Notes under the pieces: model-generated | Told to the model about the DNA's origin: nothing | Seen by the model: the letters and a program-made list of their open reading frames with translations, nothing else | Databases searched by the model: none | Source of the DNA: Spiroplasma eriocheiris | Lineage (GTDB): Bacteria > Bacillota_I > Bacilli_A > Mycoplasmatales > Mycoplasmataceae | DNA length: 64,000 nt | Assembly (NCBI RefSeq): GCF_001029265.1 | Contig: NZ_CP011856.1 | Coordinates: 1,116,001-1,180,000 of the forward strand | Direction: 5' to 3' | Part shown: positions 46,322 to 58,146 of the stretch, one piece after another | How positions within the stretch are numbered: position 1 is the stretch's first letter | Layout: every line of letters starts with the position of its first letter | Program-made: the position numbers and the translations under genes

Positions 46322-47248
46322 TTATTTTGTTAGATTATCGTGTAAACGATTCTGCAGGATTTTGGTCGAAGAAATCCCCGCTTCTTCTAATTTTAACTTC
46401 GCAACGGCTGTTTCAACAAGTTCACTAACATTCCGTCCATAAGTAACGGGGATGGTGATGGTTGGCACTAAACTATCAAAGATTTTAATAAATTGATATT
46501 CAGAACCTAATCGATCAATTGATTTATATTCTTCATCATCAAGATGGATTAGTTCAACAATTAGGTCAATTCTGGTTTCTTCTAATAAAACTTGGAGTCC
46601 ATAAATTTTACTTAAATCAATGATCCCCAATCCCCGCACTTCAATTAAATTTTTTAATATTTCATGGGAACGGCCATAAATCTTATTATTTTTTTGCATC
46701 AACAGAATGCGATCATCACCAACAAATAAGTGGTTTTTTTTAACAAGTTCTAAGGTCATCTCTGATTTACCAATTCCCGACTTTCCTTTTAGTAAGACAC
46801 CTTTCCCAAAAACATTTACTAAAGAAGCATGTTCTTCGGTAACGGGGGCAAAATATTCATCAAAAAATTCTAATAATAATTGATAAATCCGACTAGTTGG
46901 CATGTTCGGAGCCCTTACCACAGGACATTGATGTTCATTGGCAATTTTAATTAATAAATCATCATTAAACTTATCAGTTAAAATAATCATTGGGATATGC
47001 TCATTTAAAATAAACTCATAACGTTGAATTCTTGTTGGCTGGTCTAATGTGGAAATATATAAATATTCTTTATGCGATAATAAAATTACTCGGCGATTAG
47101 TATTATCCTTTTCAGGGTCAAACCCAGAAAGTTCTAAGCCAGCCCGGTTAATTCCATACACTTTAATCTCACGTTCTAAACTATTTTCACCAGCTAAAAC
47201 TTGATAATTAAAATTCTTAATAATATCTTTAACCACTAATTTACGCAT
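46322..47248 (-). CDS. hprK: HPr kinase/phosphorylase
   Basis: A 308-residue bifunctional enzyme that phosphorylates and dephosphorylates Ser46 of HPr, tuning sugar uptake by the PTS. The P-loop GKSGIGKS is at residues 155-162, the catalytic His140 region HASLVNVFGKG precedes it, and the signature IEVRGLGIIDL follows. The AGGAGGA-type site lies before the ATG and lgt follows 20 bases downstream. No ptsH or ccpA is in the window. Confidence 0.96.
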   Translation of the reverse strand: MRKLVVKDIIKNFNYQVLAGENSLEREIKVYGINRAGLELSGFDPEKDNTNRRVILLSHKEYLYISTLDQPTRIQRYEFILNEHIPMIILTDKFNDDLLIKIANEHQCPVVRAPNMPTSRIYQLLLEFFDEYFAPVTEEHASLVNVFGKGVLLKGKSGIGKSEMTLELVKKNHLFVGDDRILLMQKNNKIYGRSHEILKNLIEVRGLGIIDLSKIYGLQVLLEETRIDLIVELIHLDDEEYKSIDRLGSEYQFIKIFDSLVPTITIPVTYGRNVSELVETAVAKLKLEEAGISSTKILQNRLHDNLTK

Positions 47249-47333
47249 TTTTAATTCCTCCGATGTCCTTTAATTAATAATAACATATTCAATATTAATA
47301 ATTTCGCTTTTTAAAAATAGTTTTAAAGAAAAA

Positions 47334-47354
47334 AATAAGTTATCAAACTTATTT
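47334..47354 (-). terminator. Terminator of uvrB
   Basis: AAATAAGTTTGATAACTTATTT hairpin with a T-run on the minus strand, starting at the uvrB stop. Confidence 0.7.
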
Positions 47355-49318
47355 TATTGGGCTTCAATTTCAATAATAATATCACGCAACTCAGCTGCTT
47401 TTTCAAAATCTAATTTTTCACTAGCCTGGTACATTTCTTTTCGTAAATCATTCAATAAGGCTTCTTTCGCTGTTTTGTATTCTTTGGAATTTTTATTTTT
47501 AATTTTATGTAATTTATTATCACGAATTTTGATGCTAGTATAGTCACGAATTGGTTTAATAATAGTTTGCGGTTTAATTTCATTCATAATATTGTAGTCA
47601 TTTTGAATGCTACGACGACGAAGAGTTTCTTTCATTGCTTTTTCCATCGCATCCGAAATCCGATCGGCATATAAAATAACATGCCCATTAGCATTCCGTG
47701 CAGCCCGCCCAATTGTTTGAATTAAACTTCGTTCATTTCTTAAAAATCCTTGTTTATCCGCGTCTAAAATACAAATTAACGAAACTTCTGGAATATCAAT
47801 CCCTTCCCGAATTAAGTTAACTCCAACAATACAATCATAAACTCCCTTACGAAGTTCTAGTAAAATTTGACTGCGTTCTAATGTTTTTAATTCACTGTGC
47901 AGATAAGCTACTTTAATATTTTGTTCTTGTAAATAACTTGTTAAATCCTCTGACATCCGAATTGTTAAAGTTGTAATAAATACCCGCTCATTTTTTTCTC
48001 TTCGTAACTTAATTTGGGCAATAATATCATCAATTTGCCCGGCAGTTGGTTTAACTTCGACAGTGGGGTCTAATAAACCCGTTGGGCGAATAATTTGTTG
48101 GGTTACTTGGTTATTTACTAATTCTAATTCATAATCACCCGGGGTTGCCGAAATATATACAATATTTTTTAACTTTTGGTTAAACTCATCAAAGTTTAAC
48201 GGGCGATTATCCAAAGCACTTGGTAGACGAAAACCATAATTAACTAAGGTTTCTTTCCGACTACGATCAGTATTATACATCGCTCTAATTTGTGGAAGGG
48301 TCATGTGGGATTCATCAATGATTGTTAAAAAGTCAGGACCAAAATAATCAATTAAAGTATATGGTGGTTCACCTGGTTGACGTAAATCTAAATGACGTGA
48401 ATAGTTTTCAATTCCTGAACAAATTCCGGTTTCACGTAAAGCATCTAAATCATATTCCGTACGTTGTTCTAGTCTAGTGGCTTCCAATATTTTTCCCTCG
48501 CTCCGTAACTCTGCTAATCGTTCTTGAAGTTCTTTTTCAATATTTTCAATAGCAATTTTCATCCGTTCGGGACTAGTAATATAATCTTGCGCGGGAAAAA
48601 TTGTTAAGTTTGTCAATTTTTGAATAACATCTCCAGTTAACCCATCAACAACTGAAATATCATCAATTTCATCACCAAACAAATCTAACCGAATAAAATT
48701 TTTCATATTTCATCCCGGCACAATCTTAATAACATCTCCTTTAGCACTAAACGTTCCGGGAATTAATTCAATATCATTTCGTGTATATCCAGAACCGACT
48801 AAATAAGCTGCTAATTCTTTTTTACTTAAAACTTGGTTCCGTTTTAATTCAAAGAATGATTTACGATACTCACGAGGATCTTGGGCCCCATAAATTGCCG
48901 CGACTGAAGCAACCACAATAACATCTTTCGTTGTTGAAAGGGCATTTAAGGCGCTTAAGCGCATCATATCTAATTCCATATTTTGTTTAGCATCTTTATC
49001 GATATACAAATCCTTACTAGGAACATAAGCTTCTGGCTGGTAAAAATCAAAATTACTAACAAAATACTCCACGCGGTTATCGGGAAACAACTCTTTTAGT
49101 TCGACATATAATTGCATTGCTAACGTTTTATTATGGGCCATTACTAAAGTTGGTTTATTAACTTGATTAATAACATTAGCCATCGTAAAAGTTTTTCCCG
49201 TTCCCGTTGCTCCTAATAAAACTTGATGGCGTTTATTCGTAAGCACTCCTGCAGTAATTTCCTTAATTGCAACTGGTTGGTCACCAGATGGTTTATAATC
49301 TGATACTAATTTAAACAT
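47354..49318 (-). CDS. uvrB: Excinuclease ABC subunit B
   Basis: A 654-residue helicase-like subunit of nucleotide excision repair. Walker A GATGTGKT is at residues 36-43; the beta-hairpin region YYDYYQPEAY appears as [11 protein letters not shown]. Helicase motifs DESH and QTIGRAARN are present, and the C-terminal UVR domain ([15 protein letters not shown]) binds UvrC. The ATG at 49318 is chosen; the GTG at 49327 belongs to its AGGTGAG ribosome binding site. Confidence 0.97.
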
Positions 49319-49389
49319 TTTTCTCACCTGTTTCTTAATATTATTTTATACCAATTATAAAAAATTATCTCTTCCTTTAAAAAGATAAA

Positions 49390-49413
49390 AAAGATGCTTA
49401 TGAAAACATCTTT
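49390..49413 (-). terminator. Terminator of the YhgE-lipoprotein operon
   Basis: AAAGATG-TTTTCATAAG-CATCTTT with a TTTTTT tail on the minus strand, five bases after the stop at 49418. Confidence 0.75.
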
Positions 49414-49417
49414 AAAC

Positions 49418-50095
49418 TTATAAAATATTCGAATTAATATTACTAATCGGTAAAATTGCTGCTGACCAAAAGAAATTAGCATAGTCATCAGGGTTTGCTT
49501 TATCGCCACCTTTGACTAAAATTGGGACTTTACTTGTCACTAAGTAATAACCTTGTAAAATCTTTTTCATATCGGCATTTGCTTTGGCTTTGGCAATCAT
49601 ACTTTCGTTCATAAATTCATTAGTTGGTAAACTTGCTTGTTTTAACTGCAATAGCTCACCCTCCGGGTTAGGCATAATTCGGGCGAAGCATCCCTGAACT
49701 CCGGCCTCTTCATGTTTAGTATTACCAATTGTTGTTGCAGCATATACTGCTACGGCAATTGTATTAGCCGCGGTCGTTCCAAAGTCATCGTTTCCCCATG
49801 GATTTAGTTTTTCCATTGAATCATACTTTGGTCATTGGTTTGGTTTTGGTTGATCCGGGTCGGTTGGATTATCTTGATAATTATATTCAAAGATAAACTT
49901 CCCATCTTTTTCGGTATATACAAAACTATATTGTAAAAAATTATTTACTTTCGCAATGACAACGGGAGAAGCAGTTTTCACAAATTGATTATTACCAGGA
50001 AAATTAAATTGTTCTGTCTGTTTACAAGCAACTAAACTAGTTGCACTAGTAGCAACAATACTTAAACTCATTAATGATAATAAAATTCTTTTCAT
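49418..50095 (-). CDS. Hypothetical lipoprotein downstream of the YhgE-like permease
   Basis: A 225-residue secreted lipoprotein: signal peptide with lipobox SLVAC (Cys24) and a mature part with no family I recognise. The mature region has a Pro/Asp-rich stretch (NPTDPDQPKPNQW) and an Ala-rich helix. The ATG at 50095, with AGGAGG upstream, is preferred over one ten codons earlier that lacks a signal peptide start. It follows the intact YhgE-like gene by 13 bases and shares its terminator, so the two are probably one operon. Confidence 0.75.
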
Positions 50096-50108
50096 TGACA
50101 CTCCTCCT

Positions 50109-52307
50109 CTAATCCTCAATTGCATTCCGCTCTAATTTTCGTAGTTGTCGTTTTGATAATTTTGTATATGAATATTTTTCGTTATGGGTTTTATTTAAAA
50201 TTTCTTTTACTTTAGCTTTAATTTGTTGTTTTTGCTCTTCTTTTAAAATCAGAAGAACACTTCGTTTGCGAGCATATTCTTGCGTTGATTCCACTTGGCC
50301 CATCGCATCAAAGATAATCCCAATTCTTCGAGTTCCATAACGGGCATGCAAGAATCGTACATGTAGCACGGTAAGGGCTAAAATAATAAAGAAAGTAGCA
50401 ATTGCTAATAAAATTAAACAATTAATAATAATATCGACCTGGTAGTAATGGATTTGTCCAACTCCAGCCCCAATTCCATAAATAATTTCACCCATACTAT
50501 GCATTCCGTAAGTAAATGGCATAATATTTGATAACCCATTATAGAAATCATTAGCCATAAAGGCTGGGAATAAGATTCATCCACAAGCAAAGTTAAGCAT
50601 TAAGAAGACTAAGTTTGCAACCCGCGAGCCAACCTCATCAGGAATGGCAAATCAAATTCCCGTGACAATAAAGGTTAAGATAAATCCCATAAAGATTACA
50701 AATAGGTATAATAATCAAAATGAAGAGCCTAAAGTGGTGAAACCAATTGCTAACAACATCAACATTAGAATTGTTATTTGAATAAAAGTGTTAACTTGGA
50801 ATATTAATAATTTTGATAAATAATATTGGTAAAACCTTGTATTTGGCGTACGCGATCGACGATTATAAATAACAGTGGAAGCAAAAATACCAATATAAGT
50901 AGCAATTAAAATGAATGCTTGTCCAAGTCCGATTCCATACTCACTATATTGTTTTCCAACTAGTTCGAATGGCATATCAAAGATACCACCAAGGGTTTTT
51001 CCATTATCAATAAAATTACCCATTGCATTAACAAAATCATTATAGTTCATTATCGCAGTAGTATAATCTATGCTTGTTATTTTTTGTGTAACCGGGTTAA
51101 TTTTTCATACATATGGAGGCGGTATTTTTGTCCCTGATAAACTATTTGAATGAAATAAATTGTTAATAATTGGCGGAATAGAAATTGGTAAAATCCCGGT
51201 AAATAAACGGTAAATTTCATCAGAAATAGTTGGACTAATCAATCCATCTGATACTGTTAAATCTAAAATTCTTTTTAAAGCTTCAGCACGAGGAAAAACT
51301 GTTTGTAGTTGAACAATAACACCTTTATAAGTGACCGGAGGAATTAACCTCGAGTCTAAAAATTCTAAAAAGAAACGGTTAATATCAGATTCTTCAACAG
51401 TTCTAGTTCAGCTACCATCAAAATTTTGTTCATAATAACTAAATAAAGTAAATAAAGTTGTTGATAAAAGTTGGGGTGCAATTGTCGCTGCTAAGGTTGA
51501 AGAAATGTTCTGATAAAAATCCGTAATCATTCCACTCGCAAAGTTATGACGAAAAGTTCCCCATAAACTAATTTTATTAGTTTTATATCATTTTAGTTCT
51601 TGAATAATTTTTCCCGATAGTAACTTGGGATCTAACGTATGTTCAGGATTTTTATCGTTACAAATGCCACTACTATCAAAACCATCAAAACAAGTAAAAT
51701 TTGCTTTATTCATATTAATTAACAATGATGTTAAGTGCTGAGTAAATCCGCGGGGAATTCTAATCTGTACTCAATATTTGTTATCTAATTCTTCGGGATT
51801 CCCGCGATAACGGACATAGTCACCTTCAACTTGGCCAACTTTTAAATCATATTTAAAACGATTAGTATTTGGATTATAAAAGTTTAACTTTGTAATTGCC
51901 TCATCTGTGACACTAGTATAATAACCATTTTTCCCAACCATTTGGGCTGATGCACGACAGTCTTCTTGAGTATAGGCAGTATAATCGTAGTCAATACTTT
52001 GGGCATTTAACAACGATGTTGTGTGGGGCCCGCTGCCATTTGGATCATTATCATTTTTATAAATCATACAAACATTATCATCTTGGTTGATAATTGCCAT
52101 CGGAATTCGTTGTAAATTTGAATATGGATCAAAGAAGGCTCAAATATAGAAGAACCCATAAATAAAGGTAATGAAACACCCAATGATAGCTATCACCCGG
52201 TTAAACGGTTTTTCCACAAAAAAGGCACGGAGTTCATCTTTTAAAATTGTTCGAAATTTAGGTTTTCCTTCATTTCGTAATTTAGTTTTATATTCTTCAT
52301 TTTTCAT
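50109..52307 (-). CDS. YhgE/Pip-like ABC-2 type membrane protein, intact copy
   Basis: A 732-residue membrane protein. One transmembrane helix (about 38-58) is followed by the YhgE-type sequence RIPMAIINQDD, then a large extracytoplasmic domain (about 65-425). Five or six hydrophobic segments (about 435-670) form an ABC-2-like permease part, with SNIMPFTYGMHSMGEIIYG near 595. A basic cytoplasmic tail ends the protein. I translated the whole frame and found no TAA/TAG. No ATPase gene adjoins. The family includes phage-infection and type VII-secretion-linked proteins, but its function here is unknown. It lies 20 bases after a larger broken paralogue. Confidence 0.8.
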
Positions 52308-52327
52308 AATTAAGTTCTCCTTCCTTT

Positions 52328-55300
52328 CTATGCTATCCCTTCGCGGGCATCATCATAAACATAATTACTTTTAATCCGTGTTAAATTCATTAAATACTTA
52401 TTGTATTTATATTTATTTTTAATACGGTCTTTTTGATGCTCAACAATTGATTTTAGTTCTTCTTCTAAAACTTGAATTTCATTTACAATTTCGCTAATTT
52501 TATGGTTTGCTTTTTTAACTTTAATGTTATAGTTATCATCTTTCATTAATGAAGCTAATTTTTGATTTTTTGCTTTCTCAATATTGATTGTTTCTAATTG
52601 TTTATTTAATTTAATGATTTTTTCTTCAATAAAACGGTTAATAATTAAACTTGATTCTTTTAACGCAGTTACTTGGTCTTTTATTTTTAATAATTTATTT
52701 TCATATTTTTTAGTAAGATGTTCAGTTGCTTTATTATTTCTTTGCAAATCATTTAATTGTTCTTTAATAATATTATATTCAATAATTAACTTATTGATTT
52801 TTACTTCATTTGGACTATCAAATAAAGTTTTTGTTGTTGAAGCAGTTAAATCAGCAATTTTCTTTTTCGTATAGATCAATTCTTGTTTTAACTTAATCCC
52901 TTTTACCTTAACTTTTCAGTCACTTGTATTCCCACTTGCTAAAGTATCATACTCTGTTTTCATCGTATTATATTTAGCAGTTAAACTACGAATTCTTTCA
53001 ATATTGGGATTTGCTTTTAATTCCATAATTTCTTGGCGGTCTTTTTTAATTTTCTCCACTAACTTATTAATTTTTCGTTTTAATTTTGTTACTTTTTTCT
53101 GATCATGGGCCGAATTAGTAATCTCTACTTTTTGGCTTAAAATATTATAGCGTTGGTTAATAATTTCAAAACGATCACGGAGAGTCACTAAATTTGATTC
53201 TAACTTCTTAATTCGAACAACCGCGGGATCTTTATATAAATTACTAATCTTATCTTCTAATAATTTAATTTTCTTGTTCCGGTTAATTTTATCAATATAC
53301 TCTTTAATTAAGGTTGTATATTTAATATCTAAGTTATTAATAACACGACGACTTTGGGCAAAGTTTTCTGTTTCGTTAATATTGTTCATTGCTAAATAAA
53401 TTTCTTTTAACTTAAAGGTTCCATAAATGTCAATCCGACGATAAACATATGATGTTGCTAATCCTAGTGCTAAGAAAAAGGCAAAGAATAAACAAATAAT
53501 TCCAAATGATGAAAGAATTTGGTCATTATAATTACTTATAATTCCCTCGTTAGAAGCCACCCCATACACAATGTTACTTAACCCTCGAATTGTGTAAGTA
53601 AACGGTACGATATAACTAATTCCTTCAAAGAATTTATTCTGTAAGATAGCTGGGAAACTTCCCCCCCCGGCTGCTAAATTGAAAACAGTATACATAATAC
53701 ACAAGAACCGCCCACTATTAACATCTGGTAAACAATACCAGAGTGCCTGGGTGATGGTTGTTAGCACCGTGGCGGTAATAACCATCCACATTAGCATGTA
53801 AAGAATTGGTGAACCTAAATTACCATAACCAACTGCTAATAAACCAATAAATAACAACAAGACCTGGGCATAAGAAGTCATAATCATAGTTACTCATTTT
53901 GCTAAATAATATTGATGTCATTTTGCATTCTTAGTGTAACTTTTTTTACTATAAATAAATGTTTGTAACATTGCTCCAACTCATAAAGAAATTGAAATAA
54001 AATATAAACCTAATCCATATCCATAAGTTCCAAATTCTTTTCCTTGAATATGAGTATTAATTTTCTGGGAAGCTTGGGCATCCGAAATAAAATAATTAGT
54101 TACTGACAATAGTTTAGATTTATAATCTGATCAATAAACTTTTTTCAACATCTTTTTTGTCCGGAATTGGTCCTAAATTAGGCAACATAATTTCAAAAGC
54201 CTTTGGTAATAATTCAACAAAAGTCATACTTTTGTTGATTCCTACGGACTCAAATTTAACAAATTCATCGTATTTAATATGATGGAACATTAACACTACT
54301 GAGTTATATAATTCTTCATTATCTTTTTTTAACTTTTGCAAAGCATTGTATAAGTTTGTTGAAATTGGTTGACCACTAGCATCTTGACAAACTGTCGTAT
54401 TATTAGTACCATCACAATCATAACTATTAATACCATTAACTATATTCATAATAAAGTTTTGAATATTATAAGGAATAATATAATACTCTCCAAAGTGTTG
54501 ACCCTGATCTTGGCGGGCACTTAATCAAAATAATGCTTCGGGTGAAATTGTGGTTAACACACTCGTTGCAATTCCCCCAAACGTACTTTTTAACATGTTC
54601 ATAATATTTCCAATCATAAAACTATGTTCATAAGTAGCTCATAAATTTATCTTATTATCCTTAAAGAAATCCATTGCCTTATAAAGATTATCCTCTTCAT
54701 TAGCAGCAAAAATTGAAGTTCCAATTAAACTTAAACCACGCATTAATTTATAAGTATTTAACGTATAGTTTTGCGGAATGTTTAATTGTACTCATTATTT
54801 TGATTGTGGTGAAAAATAAGCATCATTACCACTTAAATAATTGATATTAGTACTAATATCCCCAACACTTTTAGTAATTTGTTTAGTTGCTGGATTATAA
54901 GCAGAACCATTGGTCATAATATCATCAACTAAAGAAGCATAACGATAATTTAATTCATAAACGGTTTTATCAAAACCTCCTGTTTCAAACCATTGCTTAG
55001 CTAAACCACCACATTCCGAAGAATTTTTGGCATTATCAAAATATGATACTTCTTTTGCATCATCAATAAACTCATTTCCACCCTTAATAGTACTAATATA
55101 CGCAAAACAACTAGGGGCATCACGATTAACAATTGCCACTGGTACTTGGTCAATTCGGGAAATTGGATCTCATACTCCCGTAATACAAATAATTCCATAA
55201 ATAAAAGACATAAAACAAATTAAGAAAAATCTTAGTAAGTGTTTTTTACTTTTAGCAATCGAATTAAATAATTCCGTCTTTAAAACAGTCCCGAAGGTTA

Positions 55301-55382
55301 GTCGGGTATATTTTTGAACTTCAGTGCTAGCTGCCTTATCCTCATTGGGCACACTAAAGTCATCTTTATTTTTGTTGTCCAT
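52328..55382 (-). pseudogene. YhgE/Pip-like ABC-2 membrane protein, broken copy with coiled-coil tail
   Basis: About 1,018 codons of a paralogue of the next gene: helix (about 49-70), VPVAIVNRD, large outer domain, five to six membrane segments, then about 300 residues of coiled coil (with KLKRKINKLVEKIKKDRQEI). Two lesions break it. An in-frame TAA at 54795-54797 stands where the intact paralogue has Tyr before Trp-Val-Gln (NKYWVQ). A +1 shift in an A6 run at 54140-54145 sends the frame to TAA at 54120; dropping one A restores VYWSDYKSKLL and the long downstream frame to the TAG at 52328. Sequencing error could explain one lesion, less easily both. Confidence 0.75.
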
Positions 55383-55545
55383 ATTTTAATTAACTCCCAT
55401 CAAAAATGCTACTTTTAAAGTATATCATATATAAAATTTAGATTAAATATTCTACATTAAAAAATATAAAAAGCAACAAAATTAAAATTATTTTTTTAAA
55501 AAATCCTAAATTTTTGCCATAATATTGTAAAAAAGATAATAAAAA

Positions 55546-55568
55546 AATCATAGTATTCACTATGATTT
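55546..55568 (-). terminator. Terminator of the BMP-type lipoprotein gene
   Basis: AAATCATAGT-GAAT-ACTATGATTT hairpin overlapping the stop codon, with a TTTTTTT tail on the minus strand. Confidence 0.85.
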
Positions 55569-56894
55569 TGATGACTTAATTCCTAATAACTTGTCAACAA
55601 CATCTTCTAGTCCGGCGTAACTAATAGCAAATTTGGTAGCTGCACCATTTTGTTTTAATAATCCGCGATATTGAGTCTGAATTTCAGTTTTTTTTTTTTT
55701 TTTAAAATCTTCCATTAAGCGAGCTGCAAAATTTAACGGTGTTCCATTAATAATGCTAATCCCTGCTCAGTCTTTATGATAGGGTGTATCATCAGATGTC
55801 CCCCATGTTTTTCCTAATGCATAAGTCGGATTATTACGAATCATGTTTAAAATTTCAAAGGCTGCCTTACGAATAGTTTTTAGAGCACTCGTAATAAAAC
55901 GCTGGTGATACTTTTCATATAATTTTGCTTGGTCAACATCAACTCCCACCACATAAGCATTGGTATTTTCTAAAACATCCAATGTTTGGGGTCCTGCCAC
56001 CGGGAAAATAACATCCGCTTTACTAGCTAAACTTTTTGCTAAGGTAACCCCATCGCCCTTACTAAAACTACTTGTAAATCATGCACTATCATCTTTACCA
56101 TTCGTTCCGACTGCAGGTGGTGTTGTTTGGGCAAATTCAATTTTTTCTAATTTTTGATCTTGTCCCGTGATAATTTTCATATAATTCTCAATATTATATA
56201 GCGATGGTTTTACTAGTTGTAAGTCTTTATTAGCCGGGTCCACAATTTTATTAAAAGTTTTCAACCCTGCTAAAAATCCTCACATATAATTAGTAACTGA
56301 ACCAGCAAAATCAAAACCACCAAAAGTAGCCGCCGATAATTTTCCATCGCCATTAACATCACCTTGTTTTTTAAAAGCATTCAAATAAATCCCGACTGCT
56401 AAGCCAGCATAAAATCCTGAGTTTTGACTATCAAAAGTTGTCCCTGCAATTTTACTATAACCGCCATCTTCATTCTTAACTGCTTCTGCGGCACTATCTA
56501 AGAAAACAATTCCTTTAAAATTTGAATAATTTTGGGCCTGATGATTTAACCATCCGGCCGTTGCGGCATGTTTAAATCCAGCAATGGCAATATATTCAGC
56601 ACCCGAACTTAAAGCTACTTGATATGCTTGTTTAAAGTCATCCGTTAAAGGGTCAACTCCTCCACTCGTATTTTTTGTTTCAATAAAAGATGCTTTACGA
56701 TTAAAGGCATTTCTTGCAAAATCATCCGCACCTTCTAATGCCGATTGATTAAATGAATGATCATTCACCGTTCCTCCGTCAGTTACGACCCAAACTTTTG
56801 AAGTTTTTTGGTTGCTGTTATCACAAGCAATAGTTGTTGCAATTGGTAAACTTGCTAAATTTAGTACACAAAAAAAACTAATTAATTTCCTCAT
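55560..56894 (-). CDS. BMP family substrate-binding lipoprotein with an internal 16-A run
   Basis: A 444-residue lipoprotein of the basic-membrane-protein/PnrA type, which binds nucleosides in studied cases. The signal peptide ends in a lipobox TTIAC (Cys24). Family signatures are VTDGGTVNDHSFNQSALEG (about 36-54), AIAGFKHA and ADVIFPVAGPQT. No permease or ATPase gene adjoins, so partners must lie elsewhere. A run of 16 A (55688-55703 as T on the plus strand) encodes five Lys near residue 400. Slippage by one base there would truncate or change the last ~45 residues. The frame as given is intact to TAG. Confidence 0.85.
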
Positions 56895-56997
56895 CTATAT
56901 GTTCCACCTTGTTCAAATTAATTTTTAATACAGTCCAAAAAATTATACCACATTTTTAAGTTTCTCATTAACAAAAAAATAGCTCCATTATTATCCT

Positions 56998-57810
56998 TTA
57001 TTTTAACCATTTTTGAAATTTTAGTCCTAATTTATCTAAAGAAGTCCCTAGTAAATGAACAATCGGACCAAAGGCAAAAATGAACGCCATTGTTCCTAAG
57101 TTAATATAGTTCAAAAAGAACTTTCCTTTTAAATCCCAACTAATAGTTGTTGTTACCAAGGTAATGATAACCCCTGGAATTAAAATACAAAAGTCTAAGA
57201 AAATTCGCGCATTAATATATTTTCACTTACTCATTTTTTGAAAGTTAGAACAAATTGAATTATAAGGACCTAAAAAAATATTTGATTTTAATCAAATGGC
57301 ATCCCCAAGAGCATTTAATAAAAATCCCCCAAAGAAAATTCACATTCGAATTGTATAATCACTATTTTTAATTTTATTAGCAAGCGCTGGAGTGATATAT
57401 AATTCATGCATTTGTAACATAAATGGTTCTAACAAGACAATAACAAGATCCATCATTAATACCCACCACAAAATATTAAATTCATGTTTATTTTTAGTAA
57501 CTTGATATTTACGATAAGCACTAACACTAGCAAATCCAATTGAAAACAACATTAGGATAAAAAAATAACATCCTAACACAATTCAATGGACTGTTCCATT
57601 AGAAACTGTCGTATCCAAGGTTCCATCCGTGTAAATTCCTTTTCAAACCATTAAAACTGAATAAATGGTAAAGTCAAGGTGCATTACCCCAACCGCTGTT
57701 GGTAAATATAAACTTAACCCAATTGTAAAAAGATATAATCCAATCAGGAATAGGAAAATTTTAATACTAATTTTTTTTCAACTTATTTGTTGTTTTAAAT
57801 TGACTAACAT
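56998..57810 (-). CDS. YitT/YczE-like integral membrane protein
   Basis: A 270-residue membrane protein with about six hydrophobic segments. The LFTIGLSLYLPTAVGVMHLD start and the central GGFLLNALGDAIWLKSNIFLG resemble the YczE/YyaS/YitT group of uncharacterised membrane proteins. AAAGGTGAG lies before the ATG. TGA Trp codons split it under the standard code. Function is not known. Confidence 0.65.
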
Positions 57811-57921
57811 AATATCTCACCTTTCCATTGTTTTTAGAAAATAGCTAACCTTTTGATTCAAAAACAAAAAAGACAAATATTAAATATTTGCTAAAAAATA
57901 TCAAAAAGTAAAACTAAATAA

Positions 57922-58029
57922 TTATTTTAATAATTGTGAAAAATAAGAAATTGCAACAGTCGCAAAAAGAAAAATAAAATGGAAATAATGCATAATATTT
58001 CTATGCTCTTTACTCACGATAATGGTCAT
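57922..58029 (-). CDS. Candidate 35-residue membrane peptide
   Basis: A short frame with a good ribosome binding site (CAGGGAGAAA directly before the ATG). It has a basic N-terminus and one hydrophobic helix (IMHYFHFIFLFATVAISYF), ending in TAA. No Trp TGA is needed. It lies in the otherwise empty 336 bases between the YitT-like gene and the plus-strand gene at 58147. Chance cannot be excluded at this length. Confidence 0.4.
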   Translation of the reverse strand: MTIIVSKEHRNIMHYFHFIFLFATVAISYFSQLLK

Positions 58030-58146
58030 TTTCTCCCTGCTTTCTAAATCTAATCATTATATTATATCAACAATTTTAAAAAAATAATTAAAAATATGAT
58101 AAAACTATATAAAGAATATTAAATATTGAGTAAAAGGATAAACTAT

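Noticed and set aside
55688-55703. BMP lipoprotein as a pseudogene because of its A-run
   Set aside because: With 16 A the frame stays open and reaches a TAG that coincides with a good terminator.
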